Assembly: GCF_018139145.2 (NCBI RefSeq)
Contig: NC_059477.1
Location: 15,239,522 to 15,303,521, forward strand
Reading direction: 5' to 3'
Length of the DNA stretch: 64,000 bases
DNA from: Gymnogyps californianus
Lineage: Eukaryota; Chordata; Aves; Accipitriformes; Cathartidae
A program made the position numbers and the translations under genes. Position 1 is the first letter of the stretch, and every line of letters starts with the position of its first letter. Positions 41,491-53,900 of this stretch are shown here, piece by piece. Below the pieces are notes generated by a model. That model saw only the letters and a program-made list of their open reading frames with translations, ran no database searches and was not told where the DNA came from.

Positions 41491-43925
41491 ACAATGTGGA
41501 CTAGATAGTGGAATCATTCCAGGTTTGTCAAAATTACTTTGGCATCTTTCACCTGAGATGTTCTGATACCTTCAAGAGCTCCAAACTCCTTCTGCAAAAT
41601 GGCCTTGAGTCTGCAGGGACTTTGCAGACCATAGGTAAGTTGCAGGCCTAGCGTTCTCAACACTGATTTAAAGGAATTCTCAGGCTGCTGTAATTTGCAC
41701 TTTTCTGTTGAAAAGGTAAGTAAGGTGCTGTGCACATCATACCTGAGTCCCTTTTGCTAACATTAGCTCATTCTGGAATAAATAATCATGAAAAGAGAAT
41801 CAAAATAACAGAATACTCCTAGAAAGCAAGATATAACTTTGCTTATATTTTAGTCACTGGGAACTTAATGTCAGGAATGGAAACAATACCAATTGCAGTC
41901 AAAGCCACAGATTCACCTCTCCAACCAAGACATCAAGCAAATTATTTCAGAGAAGTTCATCAGATAAACAGTGAACAAGTATAAAGTAACTGCAGTATAC
42001 CTGCAGAAAAAGTATGGGGAGACAGAAACATCAGTCTATGAACTTACTCATTGCCACTGACTAGCTCAGCTCCCGCAATTGCTGTAGTAGATACCAGTCA
42101 AAACCACTGAGGATTGTAACATTGTCTTAAGAAAAATACCAGAGACACTGTAATGACCATGGGAAGACACCACATTGATTTGACACCTCGTGAAAATCCA
42201 ACATCACGACCACATGCAGTAACATAGCTCAGAACAGATCCAGGAAGACTGACACCTGCCGAATCCCTGGGGCCTCCTTCAGTAAATGGGTATTCTCGGA
42301 ACATCTCCTGCATAGATACTCACAGCTCCATTCAGCTAGTGAGACCTCATGAGTTTGCACAGCCATCTCTGCAACTGCATAAACATTATGCCTTCATTTG
42401 AATGAAATCCTAGTAGTGGAAGGAGCAAGCCTAGCTCCGTGTGATATGATATTCCGTGCACATTTCTTTATTGTACACATATGACATTGAACCTGGAACG
42501 TATTGAACAGAATCTCTCTGTTCAAGAACAGGAACAGTCTCCATCTGTTAGTCTGGGATTCACAGGTTGTTTCTAATTAACAGTCCTGGATTAGAAAGCA
42601 AAACTCAGCTTTGATTGAGCAGACAAAGCTTTAAGACTTGCAGGTATTTTCATTTAAGATCACTATGGAAAATTACACATGCAAACAGATTTCCTGCCTG
42701 ACTATCTATCCCCACGAGTTGTATTCTCATTTTTATCCCGTAGGTAAGGGAGTCTGAGAACAGGAATTCTGTGCTGTGGCACTACTTCAAAGTGCATGCC
42801 AAAGATTTATGATAGACTGTCATAAATCACATATGGAAGGGCAAGGAATGAAATGCAGCTTCCAAGTCATTCTTATGCCCTTATTGATTTTGGGGTAGGC
42901 AAGAGGTGACCTACATTTGGTACTGCATCAAAGAAACCCCTAGTCTGTCTCCTAGAAAGCATTCTATGACCCAGGTTGGCTAGTACACTGGCCAGTTTCA
43001 CTTTATTAGTTTGGCCTGTAAAAGTTTCTAACAGCAGTATTTCTGTTTTACAGTGTCATTTTAAAAAACATCAAGTAATAAAACTCTGATATATACAGAA
43101 AAGAACCACACATTGGCCCATTTATGCAAGAAAGAGCCAGGCCGTTGCCCCATTGCTGCTCTGACCTTTTAGGTGGGCAGGTGGCACAGCTTGTAAAAAC
43201 TGGTCTCCAGAGCAAAGTGAAACCAGTACCTCAATGAAGGGCAAGCCAAGGACGCTAAATGGCTTGGATGAGAATTTGGGTGCTTAAATTTAGAGGGCAC
43301 GGCTATGACACCTGGAAAGTGCTATTTCCATCAGTCTCCGATACCTGGGATAGTACTGTGATAGTTAAAGAAAAAGGCCAATTCCATGTGCCATTCTGTT
43401 ATCCTCACTTCTTAATGTTCTTGAGCTAGGACAATCTGGGATCAACTCTCAGCCTAATGTTGTCTTAAAAATGTCCTCCAGCAGTGGATTAGCCACACGA
43501 AGCAGCTCAAAAATTGCTATTTGGTTCTAAATGCCACATCACAGCCTATGAAAGGTAGGTGAGACCCATCTACCTCAGCTACTCATAACCAAACATCAAT
43601 CTCTCAGTGTTCTGTGGTAGGCTTTTATTACATGTTCTGGTATGCAGAGCAGCAGCAGATCTAAAATGAGAATCATTCAGAATCAATGGGTTGGGATTAA
43701 TCTGTCCTCCTGTCCAGTGCAAGTGCTGCCACAGTAATAAACAGAAATCTGATAACTTCATACTCTCAGCACAGAATGAAACTATGACCTTGACCTGTGC
43801 AACATCATCCAGTAATTTTTTCATAACTTCAACATACCATACTACACGGCTATGATCTAATAAGAATCTAAAAGTAATTAACTGGAATTTTTGAAAACTG
43901 AAGCCTTAATCAAATATGTATTCTT

Positions 43926-44050
43926 ATCAGAGTTGCAAGCCAGCAATAAATTGGGACATTTAAAAAACTGGGATCCAATCCAATCTGTGATCTGATCAGG
44001 GTTCAATGGTTATAATAAATTGGGAGTATTAAAACTGGGATCACATCCAA
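43926..44050. repeat. Imperfect tandem duplication, period 69 bp
   Basis: Unit 1 begins ATCAGAGTTGCAAGCCAGC and unit 2, at 43995, begins ATCAGGGTTCAATGGTTAT. Both continue with AATAAATTGGGA, a short ATT..AAAACTGGGATC block and a final CCAA. Two diverged copies lie side by side. Confidence 0.75.
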
Positions 44051-46104
44051 CACTTTTTCTAAACCACAGGACCTAGCTGTGCTGCAAAGTCACGAATACT
44101 CAATGAACAGATACACCATGTTGAATTAACCCTTAATAAATAATGATGCACAAGCTGAGGAGTCCCAAAAACATGGGGTTTAGCACAGAGCTTAATAGTG
44201 AGAAGAGTAATTACCAACATTTTATCAGAGATCAATATGAGCCATAATAATACTTTTAGACTTGGCAAGTGCATAACACAGGCACAAAAGCTACACGGGG
44301 TCGGCAACAACCTGTGTGTGTATGAGCATGCTCTAAGATGTACTATCCATTTGTAACAGTCTGAGTTTCAACTTTTGATTCAAAACAATTTGGCTTTTCT
44401 ACCATACTGCCATGCATGCAGCTATTCTTGTTTTCATTTTGATTTCCAGTAACGTACAAATTGTTTGTAATTAAATATAATGAAACAAATGCTGACAGAA
44501 ATGGAATGGAGTTTCACTTGCAAGTATTCTCTCACATATAAGTGGTCTCTAAATGTTTTTTTTCTGTAAGATGCATTTCCTTCGTACAGGGATCTTGCAG
44601 CTGCAAAATGAAACCTCTGTTTGCCAAATATCAAAAACATATGTATTGATTTTTTAACTATGGGAACAGGCAACAAGCATCAGAGCTGATAAGATGAGAG
44701 AAACAGTCTTCAGTTGCTGGAAGGTTTCCGAAAAGTAAAGGAAATTCAGTCTTTAATATAAAAACTGAAACCATTTAATTCTACCCAAATTTGAGATTCA
44801 CTGTAACTTAAGCATTCAGTTCAGACATTCAGAAAGCAAGGGCCAGATGTTCCTTCTGCTTCTCTAACACTCTACTCAAAAACTTAATACTATTAAAAAA
44901 ATTCCCTCAATTAATTCCAATGAGGACTACAAAACCAAGACTGTTTTAACAAAACAACAAACTACTCCTACGAACAAGTACAGAGTATTATTTTTTACAC
45001 AGAGTGCCTCCTTATTCACCAACTCATATGCTACTTTTTAAAATCACCCCATTTTCAATAAGGCGCTTCATTTTGTGAAATTGTGTTCTAATGTCAATGA
45101 AATGTTCAACTCTGCTGGAAGAGAGACTTTGGTCTCAGCAGGAATATTCCAGTAAAATAATCCTAAACAAACAGGAAAAAAATAGTTTTCTTTCAATTGA
45201 TAGTCACTTTATTTGCATTTGAAAGGCAAACAAATTATTATGTGTAAAACTCAAGTGCCTAATGTATTTATCCAGTTTGTTTTACAACTATTTTCAAACG
45301 TTAGAAAATCAAAAGGCAACCCCAAATGAGTGGGAAAAATGGAGGAAGGGAGGAAAAGTAGTCTTGTTTTGAGGGAAAGAAAAAGAGAAGATCTCTTCCA
45401 GTATCTAATAATGTAGTGAACAACTTGTTGTTAAAATGATAAATTCTGAGTAATTTACACAGAACACACTAAAAATACAGATTTGAGTCAGCTTGATCAA
45501 AATAGACCTCAGACATAGCATTTGCTTTTTCCTTTTATGGGCAGATTCTAGACCTTTGGAGCACATGCCAAACTCTTTGAAGCATGAACAAAATGATGAG
45601 TATATTTAAAATAGGGCCTCAGTCCAGTGAACCACTTGACTTGTGTCAGGAAGGACAAACCACCACCTCAGAGAACTATATCACCAGTTAAGTTGGTCCT
45701 CCCAAACTATCTGTGTCATGAACTTCTGACTTCCTCCAGTCAAGTTTCAGTGACACTGCATCACTGTGGCACAAGGAAAGCTAAGGGAGGTAGAGGGAGA
45801 AGAAGAAAATAGTGAAATTTAGAGGAGGTGCTGAATTCATATTCAATTGGACACAGATAAGGTTATTACTAAAGAAGGAATGCCTAACATCCTAAGTTCC
45901 TGTTAACCACTTGAAGCTTGCAGAAGTAGTAGCCATAAAGTACTGGCTTTGAAAAGAAAGGAGGCCTGGGGCTGAGATCCGGAACAAATTTCTAGCCTGA
46001 CAGGGACTTTTTAGGAACCTGGACAAGCAGCTGCACTGCCTGCATGTCAGATTCCCACCCGCAGGACGCTTTTTTTTTCCTGCCAGATTTTCTCTCTTCT
46101 ACCT

Positions 46105-46198
46105 CAACTGTAAGTGCCTGGGGTCAGGCCCAACCTTCCCTAATGGCAACGAGCACAATGAGACCTTGATCTTGGTGGGGATTGCTAGGGAACACAAG
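46105..46198 (+). mobile_element. Ancient amniote SINE-like fragment (AGCACAATG...TGATCTTGG family)
   Basis: AACTGTAAGTGCCTGGGGTC, then GAGCACAATGAGACCTTGAT and CTTGGTGGGGATTGCTAGGG, follow the order of a repeat common in turtles, crocodilians and birds (AAACTGTAAGCTCCTCGGGG ... AGCACAATGGGGCCCTGATC TTGGTTGGGGCCC). Similarity is clear by eye but not quantified. A second copy in the opposite orientation lies at 50862-50935. Confidence 0.6.
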
Positions 46199-48460
46199 CA
46201 GTCAAAAAATAATGATGTCAGCATTTCAGTGCAGGATATGGAGCTGCTTCAGAGAACTCCAGCTACAAGGCAGCACAAAGAGTTGTACTGAAAACTGAGA
46301 ATAGGACAATGTAGAATGGAAATAGAAATTACTAGGCTAGAGAAATACTAAATTTATTTTCACTTTTTGATGTTCAAATCTGAAACTTGGCAGCCCATAA
46401 AAGGAGTTGCCAGGCAAATCTATGCTGAGGACCAATGTGCCAGCAAGTCCAATCCTTTTGGGAAGCATCTGCACTACAGAGTGAGTGCTGTATACTCTGT
46501 CTGCATACGCCTACTAGCTCTAACACATTCTGGATGTGCCAGACTTGTGGCACATGCACTGTACAATTCCTTCTCTGTGCAAGCAGGAAATTCAACCTAT
46601 TCTGAGCATGATGGACTTATGCTCATGCAGCACACCTACGTAAGATCTGATGTTTCCTGTCAGAGCCAGAGTCACTGAGTTTGTACTGCACAGCCAACCC
46701 ATAACTGTGCAGTGAACACATCTGACATTTCTGCACGTCTGTAAATCTTGTCAAAATTTCTGGAAGAAGGCTGAATCCTTTACAGAAGGCCTATCCCTGG
46801 AATTTTGTGAAATATTATTGTACCTATCCAACACCAATCAAAAAACTCCGCAAAACTCCGAGAGATGGCCTACTCCTGTAAACTGGAAATACACTTCCTA
46901 CTGAAAAATATTTCTCAGCTGAGATCTTGGAACAGTATTCTGTTTTTTTGGAGAGCTGCCAAGCATATATTGCATGCAAAACCAACATCCAAAACCATGC
47001 GAGGTCCACAGCTGCTAAGATGCTGAAATGCACTTGATCATTAATCCTGTCACACCCAGCCCAAAAATCAACTACTCTGACCTCTTCCACCAGCATCCAA
47101 AATGGACAGCTTGGCCTCTGAAAAAAACTGTCAGGTGAAAAATCATAGTATTAGTTAGTATGACGGATCCTGAAACATTTAGGCAGTCAGCATTTAAGAA
47201 AACTGAAGTTTAAGCAAAAAACCTGACTTTAAGATTGTAATAATTGGATTGAAGATCTGAACAAGAATTATGTATACAGCTAATCTTGGAAAGGTAAAAT
47301 TAGGTGCGTGTTTAAGTTAATTCTAGAAAGGTTAAATGTTAGAAAAACAATTTGTATTTTGTTCAAGCTGTTAAATACAGGATTTGTTCACAGGTATCGG
47401 GGACAAAACATGCTACATTTATATCAACAGTTCTGTAGTCTGTTCTACTATTACATCCCTAGTGGTTTTAACATATGCTCATTTCATTCTCAACAAGAAC
47501 AGATTTGAAAATATGCCTATGTTCTAGTAAGCTTCAGTGAAGCTCGGTTTTATAAATATAAGACCAAGTATGCAGGATTGCAGCTAGTGAAGTCATAGAA
47601 GCAGAAGATCTATGGTGTGGATGTGCCACAAGGTTTTCTTTGCCAATATGTGCATTAAAATCTTGGACTTGAATTACAGTATAGAATTACTAAATCTTAG
47701 GACAGAGCTATAAAACTTGTCTTTACTGTTGTACTGAGCATCATCACTAGGTGAACAGTCAACAACTAAGTAAAAGGACTGAATCACCTTCAAGTCAGAT
47801 AATGTTTTCTTCCACTGATTTTAATCAATTTCCCAAACAGTTCTTACCCACATATGAGAACTAGCTTCCTTATATAATTTTCCTCTAGGAAAGATAAAGT
47901 CTCTTCTATTTTATCATCAACTCAAGAAGGGTTCAATAGTCAGCCTGTAGATAGTGTTATGTGGGCAAACATATACAGTCATGCTCTTCATTTAGAAAGT
48001 TGAAGCGAATTGCTTGTTTTTACAGCATGTGTTGCATTGCTTTGAGGATAACGTAGGGAAAATTTCTTCGCTCCTCTTCCGTTTTTTTATTTTTTAATTT
48101 TAATCCCCCAAACATATAATATGTATTACATGATAAAAAAGCGTGATATTTCTATTCTTGTGCATTATAGAAGAATCAAATAAGTGAGTTAAAAATATCA
48201 TCCTGGTTCATCCACTTCTCAACACACCTGCTGTTCTCCATTTCAGTCGCAAACTCTTCCAGGTCAAAACTGAAATCATTACTAGAGAAACCAGAATGAT
48301 GAAGACATTGAGCTGCCAGTTTCTAATGTAGCCTTACCAAGTTACTGTCAATCAGTGACTGTAATTTTAAAAAAAGCATACAATGCTAAAGAAATATTAA
48401 GAACAATTATCTTGTGTCCAATTGGAACATTAGACCTCTAGACAGAAGGGTTCATTCCTT

Positions 48461-48660
48461 GCAGCCTGCCAACATTTTAGTAAATGACACTGGCCCTTTA
48501 ACAGATGGGATACATGCTTCTTAGCTTGCCAGGATCCTAATAAAAGACACTGGCTTCTTTAAAATGAAGGACACATACCTCTCAAATTGCCAGTATCCCA
48601 ACTGGGAGTCAGCAGTTTAAAATAAAGGCACTCATCAATCTGGCAAAATCAAGGACACAG
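48461..48660. repeat. Degenerate tandem repeat, period about 62 bp, about 3.3 copies
   Basis: Successive units start at about 48471, 48533 and 48595. Each unit begins with a TTGCCAGxATCC-like motif (CTGCCAACATTTTAG, TTGCCAGGATCCTAA, TTGCCAGTATCCCAA), continues through ACACTGGC in the first two, then CTTTAA/TTTAAAAT, and ends in a GGGATACAT/GGACACAT/GGCACTCAT variant. A partial fourth unit follows (GGCAAAATCAAGGACACAGC). Substitutions and small indels separate the copies, so the array is old. Confidence 0.75.
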
Positions 48661-50128
48661 CACAGAAATTTTAAAACAAATGGTACAAAGTTTCTCCTGA
48701 CACTACTTAACTTAGATGAACTAAATACTTAAACACTGGCTAAGCATATCCAGTAGCAGCACTGTAGCAACTGGATACCTTACTAGCTTTTAAAACAGTA
48801 AATATTAGCAGCAGACTTCAAGGGTTGGGGCTTGGATTTATTTCTTTTCCCCATCAATTCCATTAGCTACCACTTATACAGCTGAACAGGCACTGCATGA
48901 CTCGAATGAAAGCAGGGTGTCTTCTCCCTGGGCACTGACCAGCACCACAAAGGCTGGCCCATGTGGAAAGACCCTGCCTGCCCAAAAGGAATCATATCTG
49001 CTTCCATTCCATCTCCCAGGAGCAGGACGCTCCAGTGAAGGAAAGAGACCTCTGAAAGCTTTCCCCATGCCCTGACAACCCATATTACTACAACTTGTAA
49101 AGTTTTACAGCAACTGCAGACACCTCTTGAGAGCCAGCAAGTATGGGCTCTAACTTTTCTGATAGCAGCCATCAGAGGGAAACAAAGACATTCTTCAGCA
49201 TATAATGAAGTACATCTGGATGAGTTGGGGAAAGGGAGAGAGGAGTTTGCTGAGCCTTGTCAGCACTTACAAATTGTCCCCAGTTCCTGAAGGGCAGACA
49301 TGGGGGAAAGCAGAAAACTATAAATTCTCTTTGTCTGGAAAGATAATGAAGTTGCTAAGATTGGGCATAAAAAAGGAGTATTTTATGAGCGAGACAGAAA
49401 ACTGGGCTTATTCACATCAGTGGTTCCTTTCATTTCAGTTTCAGAGCCTTACTCAGAAATATGGCAACTCACAGCTGGCACACACCCAGCTTGCTTCTTG
49501 CCTTGCCCATCTCACCCAACCCACTGCTTGCAGAGCCCTGCCTCTTCAGAGTGATTTTAACCATTTGAACCCGCTTTCTTCCTGGCGTCTCTTGGCATAC
49601 TCAACATTTTTTGAGTAGATATTTCTGCAATGCGTGGCTAACCGGCAAACACTGTGCAGAAAGGAACATACCTAAGTGCAAAAACTACCATTTGATAGCA
49701 CAGCCAGCTGAAGCCAAAGAGGTCTGAAGTGCTGGAAAACACAGCAGAGGCTGTCAGGAGAGAAGGGAGGAGGTTCTTGATTTAGAGTAGTAGAGAAAAA
49801 AATTACTAAGTCAGCTATTCTTGGGAATGGGCAGAGGTGAAACAGGTTTTGAAGGAACTCATCTTCACGAGCTTAGCAGAAGTTGGGATCTGAATAGCAA
49901 CTACCACAGCGAAGTGCACAGAAACTGCAGGAGACAGACAAGCTCCTGTCATACAGCAGCCCTGACTTGGCCAGGAGACCGGCCTAAAGTTCTGCATTGC
50001 CTGGATCTGACTGCCAGCAGGCATGGTCTGGGACATCTCCAGCCAGGCTGGCTGGCTGTCCCTTCAAGCAATCCCTTGCTTTGAAGTTGTTCTTCTGATG
50101 AACAAAGATTCTGCCACCATTTACTCAC

Positions 50129-50239
50129 CTTTCACGTTCATCTTTCATTTTCTCCAGCTCCTCCTCTTTAAGCATGCCTTGCTTTGGATTCCCCTTCTGA
50201 TCGGTTTTCCCACTTTTATCTTCTTTTTTCTTTCCAAAT
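50129..50239 (-). CDS. PARD3B: PARD3B internal coding exon (basic motif and first coiled-coil)
   Basis: This 111-bp exon encodes 36 complete codons. It enters with one base finishing an Arg codon (R-FGKKKEDK) and leaves with AG, the first two bases of the next Arg codon. The peptide starts with a Lys-rich basic run (FGKKKEDKSGK) and ends in an acidic and basic helix (KEEELEKMKDERER), predicted by eye to begin a coiled-coil. The donor on the minus strand is GAAAG|GTGAGT, near consensus. The acceptor is TTAAACAG after a pyrimidine-rich tract, with a CTGAC branch-point match whose A is at 50264, 25 nt from the exon. From memory, the human exon reads RFGKKKEDKGGK here, so the match is close. The preceding exon, expected to end in a motif like GFGAMLR, was not recognised between 50240 and 64000 and is probably further right. 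Confidence 0.92.
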
Positions 50240-50861
50240 CTGTTTAAGATATCAAGGAAGGAGTCAGGAGGAAATAATCACTAGAAGAAAAAACAGTACT
50301 TATCTATCATAAACCACAGAAATTTTAGGCAATCGAAACACTGTGAATTTTTATCTTAGTCACTCATAAATTTCCCACATTGCAAAATAAGTTACCAGTA
50401 TTAAATGGGCCATATACAATAGGAAGGAGTGGTTACAAATTGATTTGGACCCTGTACTTTCGAAAGCTATTGCTTGAAACAAAGTTGAAAAGCCCCACCA
50501 AACCTGAAATGCAAGACACTGCAGGGATGGACTATTAACATGACACTTTAAAAAGTGGCTGAAGGTTCTTCTTACCACAGGACAGCTCTCAAAGTAATCT
50601 GCAGTGGCTGTGGTGTCAGCACCCAGACTGGACCACGCGTTCTGCTCTTACCAGTAACTCTTGTCTCTCATTCACGTCTGGCCTTAATTTAAGGATTTGT
50701 TCTTTGTTTAAATGAGGATGCAATCGGAAAGAATAAAATCTTGCTATATTCTGAGATTACAAAACTAGACAGTTCATAAGAGCTCTTTTTTAAAGCACTT
50801 CTGGGTTTTTCTTTCTGCCTAGTAATATGCTATCATGTAATATTTATGCTGTGAAAGTCCT

Positions 50862-50935
50862 CCAGAGACCCCAATCAGTTCGGGGGTCCCACTGTTCTAT
50901 ACACTGTACAAATACGCATAACATAAGTCTGCTTT
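50862..50935 (-). mobile_element. Ancient amniote SINE-like fragment, reverse copy
   Basis: CCAGAGACCCCAATCAGTTC, then GGGGGTCCCACTGTTCTATA and CACTGTACAAATACG, match the reverse complement of the same family as 46105-46198 (consensus GACCCCAACCGAGATCGGGG, then CCCCATTGTGCTAGGCGCTG and TACAAACAC). It lies about 620 bp upstream of the 50129-50239 exon in the direction of transcription. Confidence 0.6.
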
Positions 50936-53900
50936 ACACAGCCTATAAAAGGTGACTGAACTGGGGAGCTACATTTCATTTCTGATGGAGCTAGACAGAA
51001 TACTGGGGTCAAGTATGTCAAATATGCTCATGAATTACGGGCCAAGAAGCGTAAAAACCTCCCCTCCTCTTCCCCAATTTGAAATTCTCAGTTCCACAAG
51101 TAAATAATCAATCTGTGTCTTCCCATAAAAATTAATGTGTCCTTGCATGCATGCAACAATGTAAAGAAAAGTAATGATTTCTTCGTTACATACACCGTAT
51201 TGCAAACTAATTACTCTGACTCAAAACTGCAAACTCTTCTGTGAAAGTCTGCAGCATTGCCTCTGTTATCTTTCTTTTACTCTTTTTATTTTTCTTGTCA
51301 GCCCAAACTGCCTCAAGTGGAATAGCTGAACTACTGTGCATATACTTAAGCTGTAAATCATTGACTTTAGGTTTCTCCTCTGATGAAAGCGAAAATCTTG
51401 CAAATACTCTGTCAGGCTCATAAGTTCACGATCCAAATTTTTTGTGAATTTAATCAATAACTCTGAGCTTGTGGTCAAATGAAGTTCTTCGGGACTCTGC
51501 AGCAAGTCTTCCAGACAATAAGAGCTTGGTTAGAAAGGGAATGATGGACATGAGAGACAGACACGTAGTATGTGGTGCTAATGAGAAGGGCAAAACTACA
51601 GGTAATAACATGAGATGCTTTATTGTGGCTCTGCCATGGACTGCACTGGGGAGTAGGAAGAGTCATATCTCAGTGCATCGTTTTATCTTCCTTTTTCTTA
51701 CGTGTGGCAATATAGATGGTGTCTTACATTCTTTGAGGGATCCTTTGATCAAAATATACATATACCTCATCTACAAACAACATTCAATTCTTTTTTTAAG
51801 GTTCCTACTCATTTCAGTGCTTCCAGAGAGACAAGCAGATACTTTCCATGCTTTTGCTTTTCCTGAGTATAGAGCAGCACACTGATTCCACTGCTGCTTT
51901 CTGAGTTCTAGCAGTCCCAGGAGACTGTGGAGCCACAAACCCCGTCAGAGGGTGGTGGTGGCACTGAAGGCAGCAGTCGCGAAACACAAGAGAGAGACAG
52001 AGGTTGTACATACAGAGCGAGAAGATACAAAGTGAAAAGGGCTCACAGATACGAGACAACCCAGGTGAAAAAGAAAAGCTAGATGAAACTCTGCATGTAT
52101 TGCTCTCTACAGCCAAACAATAAATCGCCTGGGGATGAGCACCAGCAGGCTGCGCCTGAAACACCCCTGCTTTCTAACACTTGCACATGCTGGGAAGGTT
52201 TCATGGCAGTTTTCTCAAGAGAGGCTGTATTAGCACTTGCATCTTGGTCATAATCCAACTCTGGTACTTTGTTTATATTCAGGCTGTCTGCTTTTCTCCC
52301 ACAGTTTCAATTATGGGTTTGTGGAGTCTCATATTCGACTGTAGTATGTATTGATTTTGAAAACATTATTCTTGGGCATTTTGTATTGCTGCAGGGAGCT
52401 GAAGTTGGATATGTTGCATACTCGAAAGAAATGTGAAAAAAATCTTTAACATATGTCCCTTTCAAGTCTAGGTATTATTTCTTGCTTACTGGGGAAATAC
52501 ATTTTAAATAAAATAAAGTGACAGATTTGATTGTAATAACTGCCAACATGACAACTCTCAGCAAATATAGTGCTGTTTGCTGGTAGAGCTGCTCTTGCCA
52601 TAAAACTGGCAAGTTCCAGTGTAATTATAAATTGGGAATAGTGAGTTGGTCTTGATGAAAACAACTTTTGTTTTTTTGCTATTTTTGGCTTCAGACGGGA
52701 TTTGTGCAGGCTTACAATTTTTACCTGTTACACTAAGTATACAGTATATAGCTCAAGGCTAGGGAAACATTCAGATTTTTGGCCTCTTTTGCACATTGCT
52801 ATACCATAAAAATCCATTCTCTATTATTATTGTAATATGTTTTTCAGCTCAACAAAAATCTTGCACAAACATTAAAAAATAAAAGCAGTAAAAAATGTAA
52901 CACTGTTAAGAAGAGCAATATAGAGTAGACAGCATTAAACCACAAAAAAACCAGTATCATCTCTGCCTGAATTTATACACCCTGTCCTAAAATTTATGGT
53001 CTGCTCACTGATGCGTTCTAATTGCCATGGACTTCCGATGATAAAATTAACTTCCATCCATTGTAATTTTGCATGGGTTTGTGCACTACAGGCTTAATGG
53101 TTCTCTACTGCTTATAGGAACAAAAAAAAAGAAGAGTACTTGCTGTCCAATTGAGTTTGATCATGTTCTCATTGATATCAGTGTGAGGCCCTCCACTGAT
53201 TTCAACAAGGACAGGATAAAATCTATTGTCAAAATTATACTACGGAATTAATCAAATCCATATTAAAATTCTATGAAAACTGAATGGCTTTAGGATTTGA
53301 AGTTTCCAGTTCTCCAGGCAACTAATAATTCGATTGTGGTAAAATCTGCCTTCCGTACTAATACTATTGTCAGAAGAATAAAAACATTAATGAAAAAATG
53401 TATGGCACACAAATTTTTAAAAGGTCTGTTTTGCTATACTCTGCACAGCAAAATTCTCTTCAGCTTAATACCTGACAGAATTGTTACTCTGAAAACCTTA
53501 TGTAGCAAATGGAGAAATATAACTAGAAGACCTGAAAACAAATGGATCAGCTGTATCCTCTCATTCTATATCTATCTATAATCAATTCATGTCAAATGAT
53601 GCCACTTGTAATTGTAACAACAGTAAGGAAATAAATCCATATCTTCCCAGGCTGAGTGACTGCCCCAGTTCTCTGATTATCCACTGTAAATGTCTGGGAA
53701 GTACTCTTAAAGAAGTTAAAGCCCTAATAACCTTAGTATACTTTTCAGTTGAGAAAATTAATATTCCAGCTACTCAGAGCATAGTCCTCCTGTAAACAAA
53801 AGCATAAAGGGATTTTCGTTATGTGATCACATCTCCGAACGCTTCATCCTTATGGGAAAAGCCCATATGCAACAGTTGAAAACATGCTGTGCAAGACTCA

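Larger units (their letters stand above)
32546..50128 (-). other. PARD3B: PARD3B intron of 17,583 bp
   Basis: This is a complete intron, bounded by the GTGAGT donor next to 50129 and the TTAG acceptor next to 32545. It carries the best CR1 copy in the window (34215-34725), a reverse CR1 remnant (41370-41490), MIR-like fragments (36145, 39322, 46105), a 24-A run (40426-40449) and two degenerate tandem arrays (43926-44050 and 48461-48660). No extra exon was recognised. Between the listed features I see only ordinary AT-rich intron. Confidence 0.85.
943..50239 (-). other. PARD3B: PARD3B gene, partial: three internal coding exons and two complete introns
   Basis: This minus-strand gene segment contains three exons that splice in phase into a single reading frame. 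The product is a Par-3 family scaffold. Family members carry an N-terminal oligomerisation domain and three PDZ domains and act at tight junctions and the apical cortex of epithelial cells. The part seen here is the C-terminal region after the PDZ domains. PARD3B is preferred over PARD3 because of the RFGKKKEDK start, the DPNYARVNHFRE block and the GLYAKINK block. As I recall them, these are features of human PARD3B, while PARD3 has a different C-terminus at this place (RDYAEIQDF and ALYAQVKK). PARD3B is reported in the literature to differ from PARD3 in not binding atypical PKC and to bind LKB1. The PDZ exons lie beyond the right edge and the terminal exons beyond the left edge. A bird orthologue is inferred. 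Confidence 0.9.

Noticed and set aside
943..50239. Assignment of the exons to PARD3 instead of PARD3B
   Set aside because: PARD3 has a different C-terminal sequence at this place as I recall it (RDYAEIQDF, ALYAQVKK), while the exons here carry the DPNYARVNHFRE and GLYAKINK blocks of PARD3B.
53150..53230. TTCAATGGG-like motif possibly from an old repeat (also near 44905 and 53925)
   Set aside because: The similarity is limited to about 10-15 bases, so no family can be supported.
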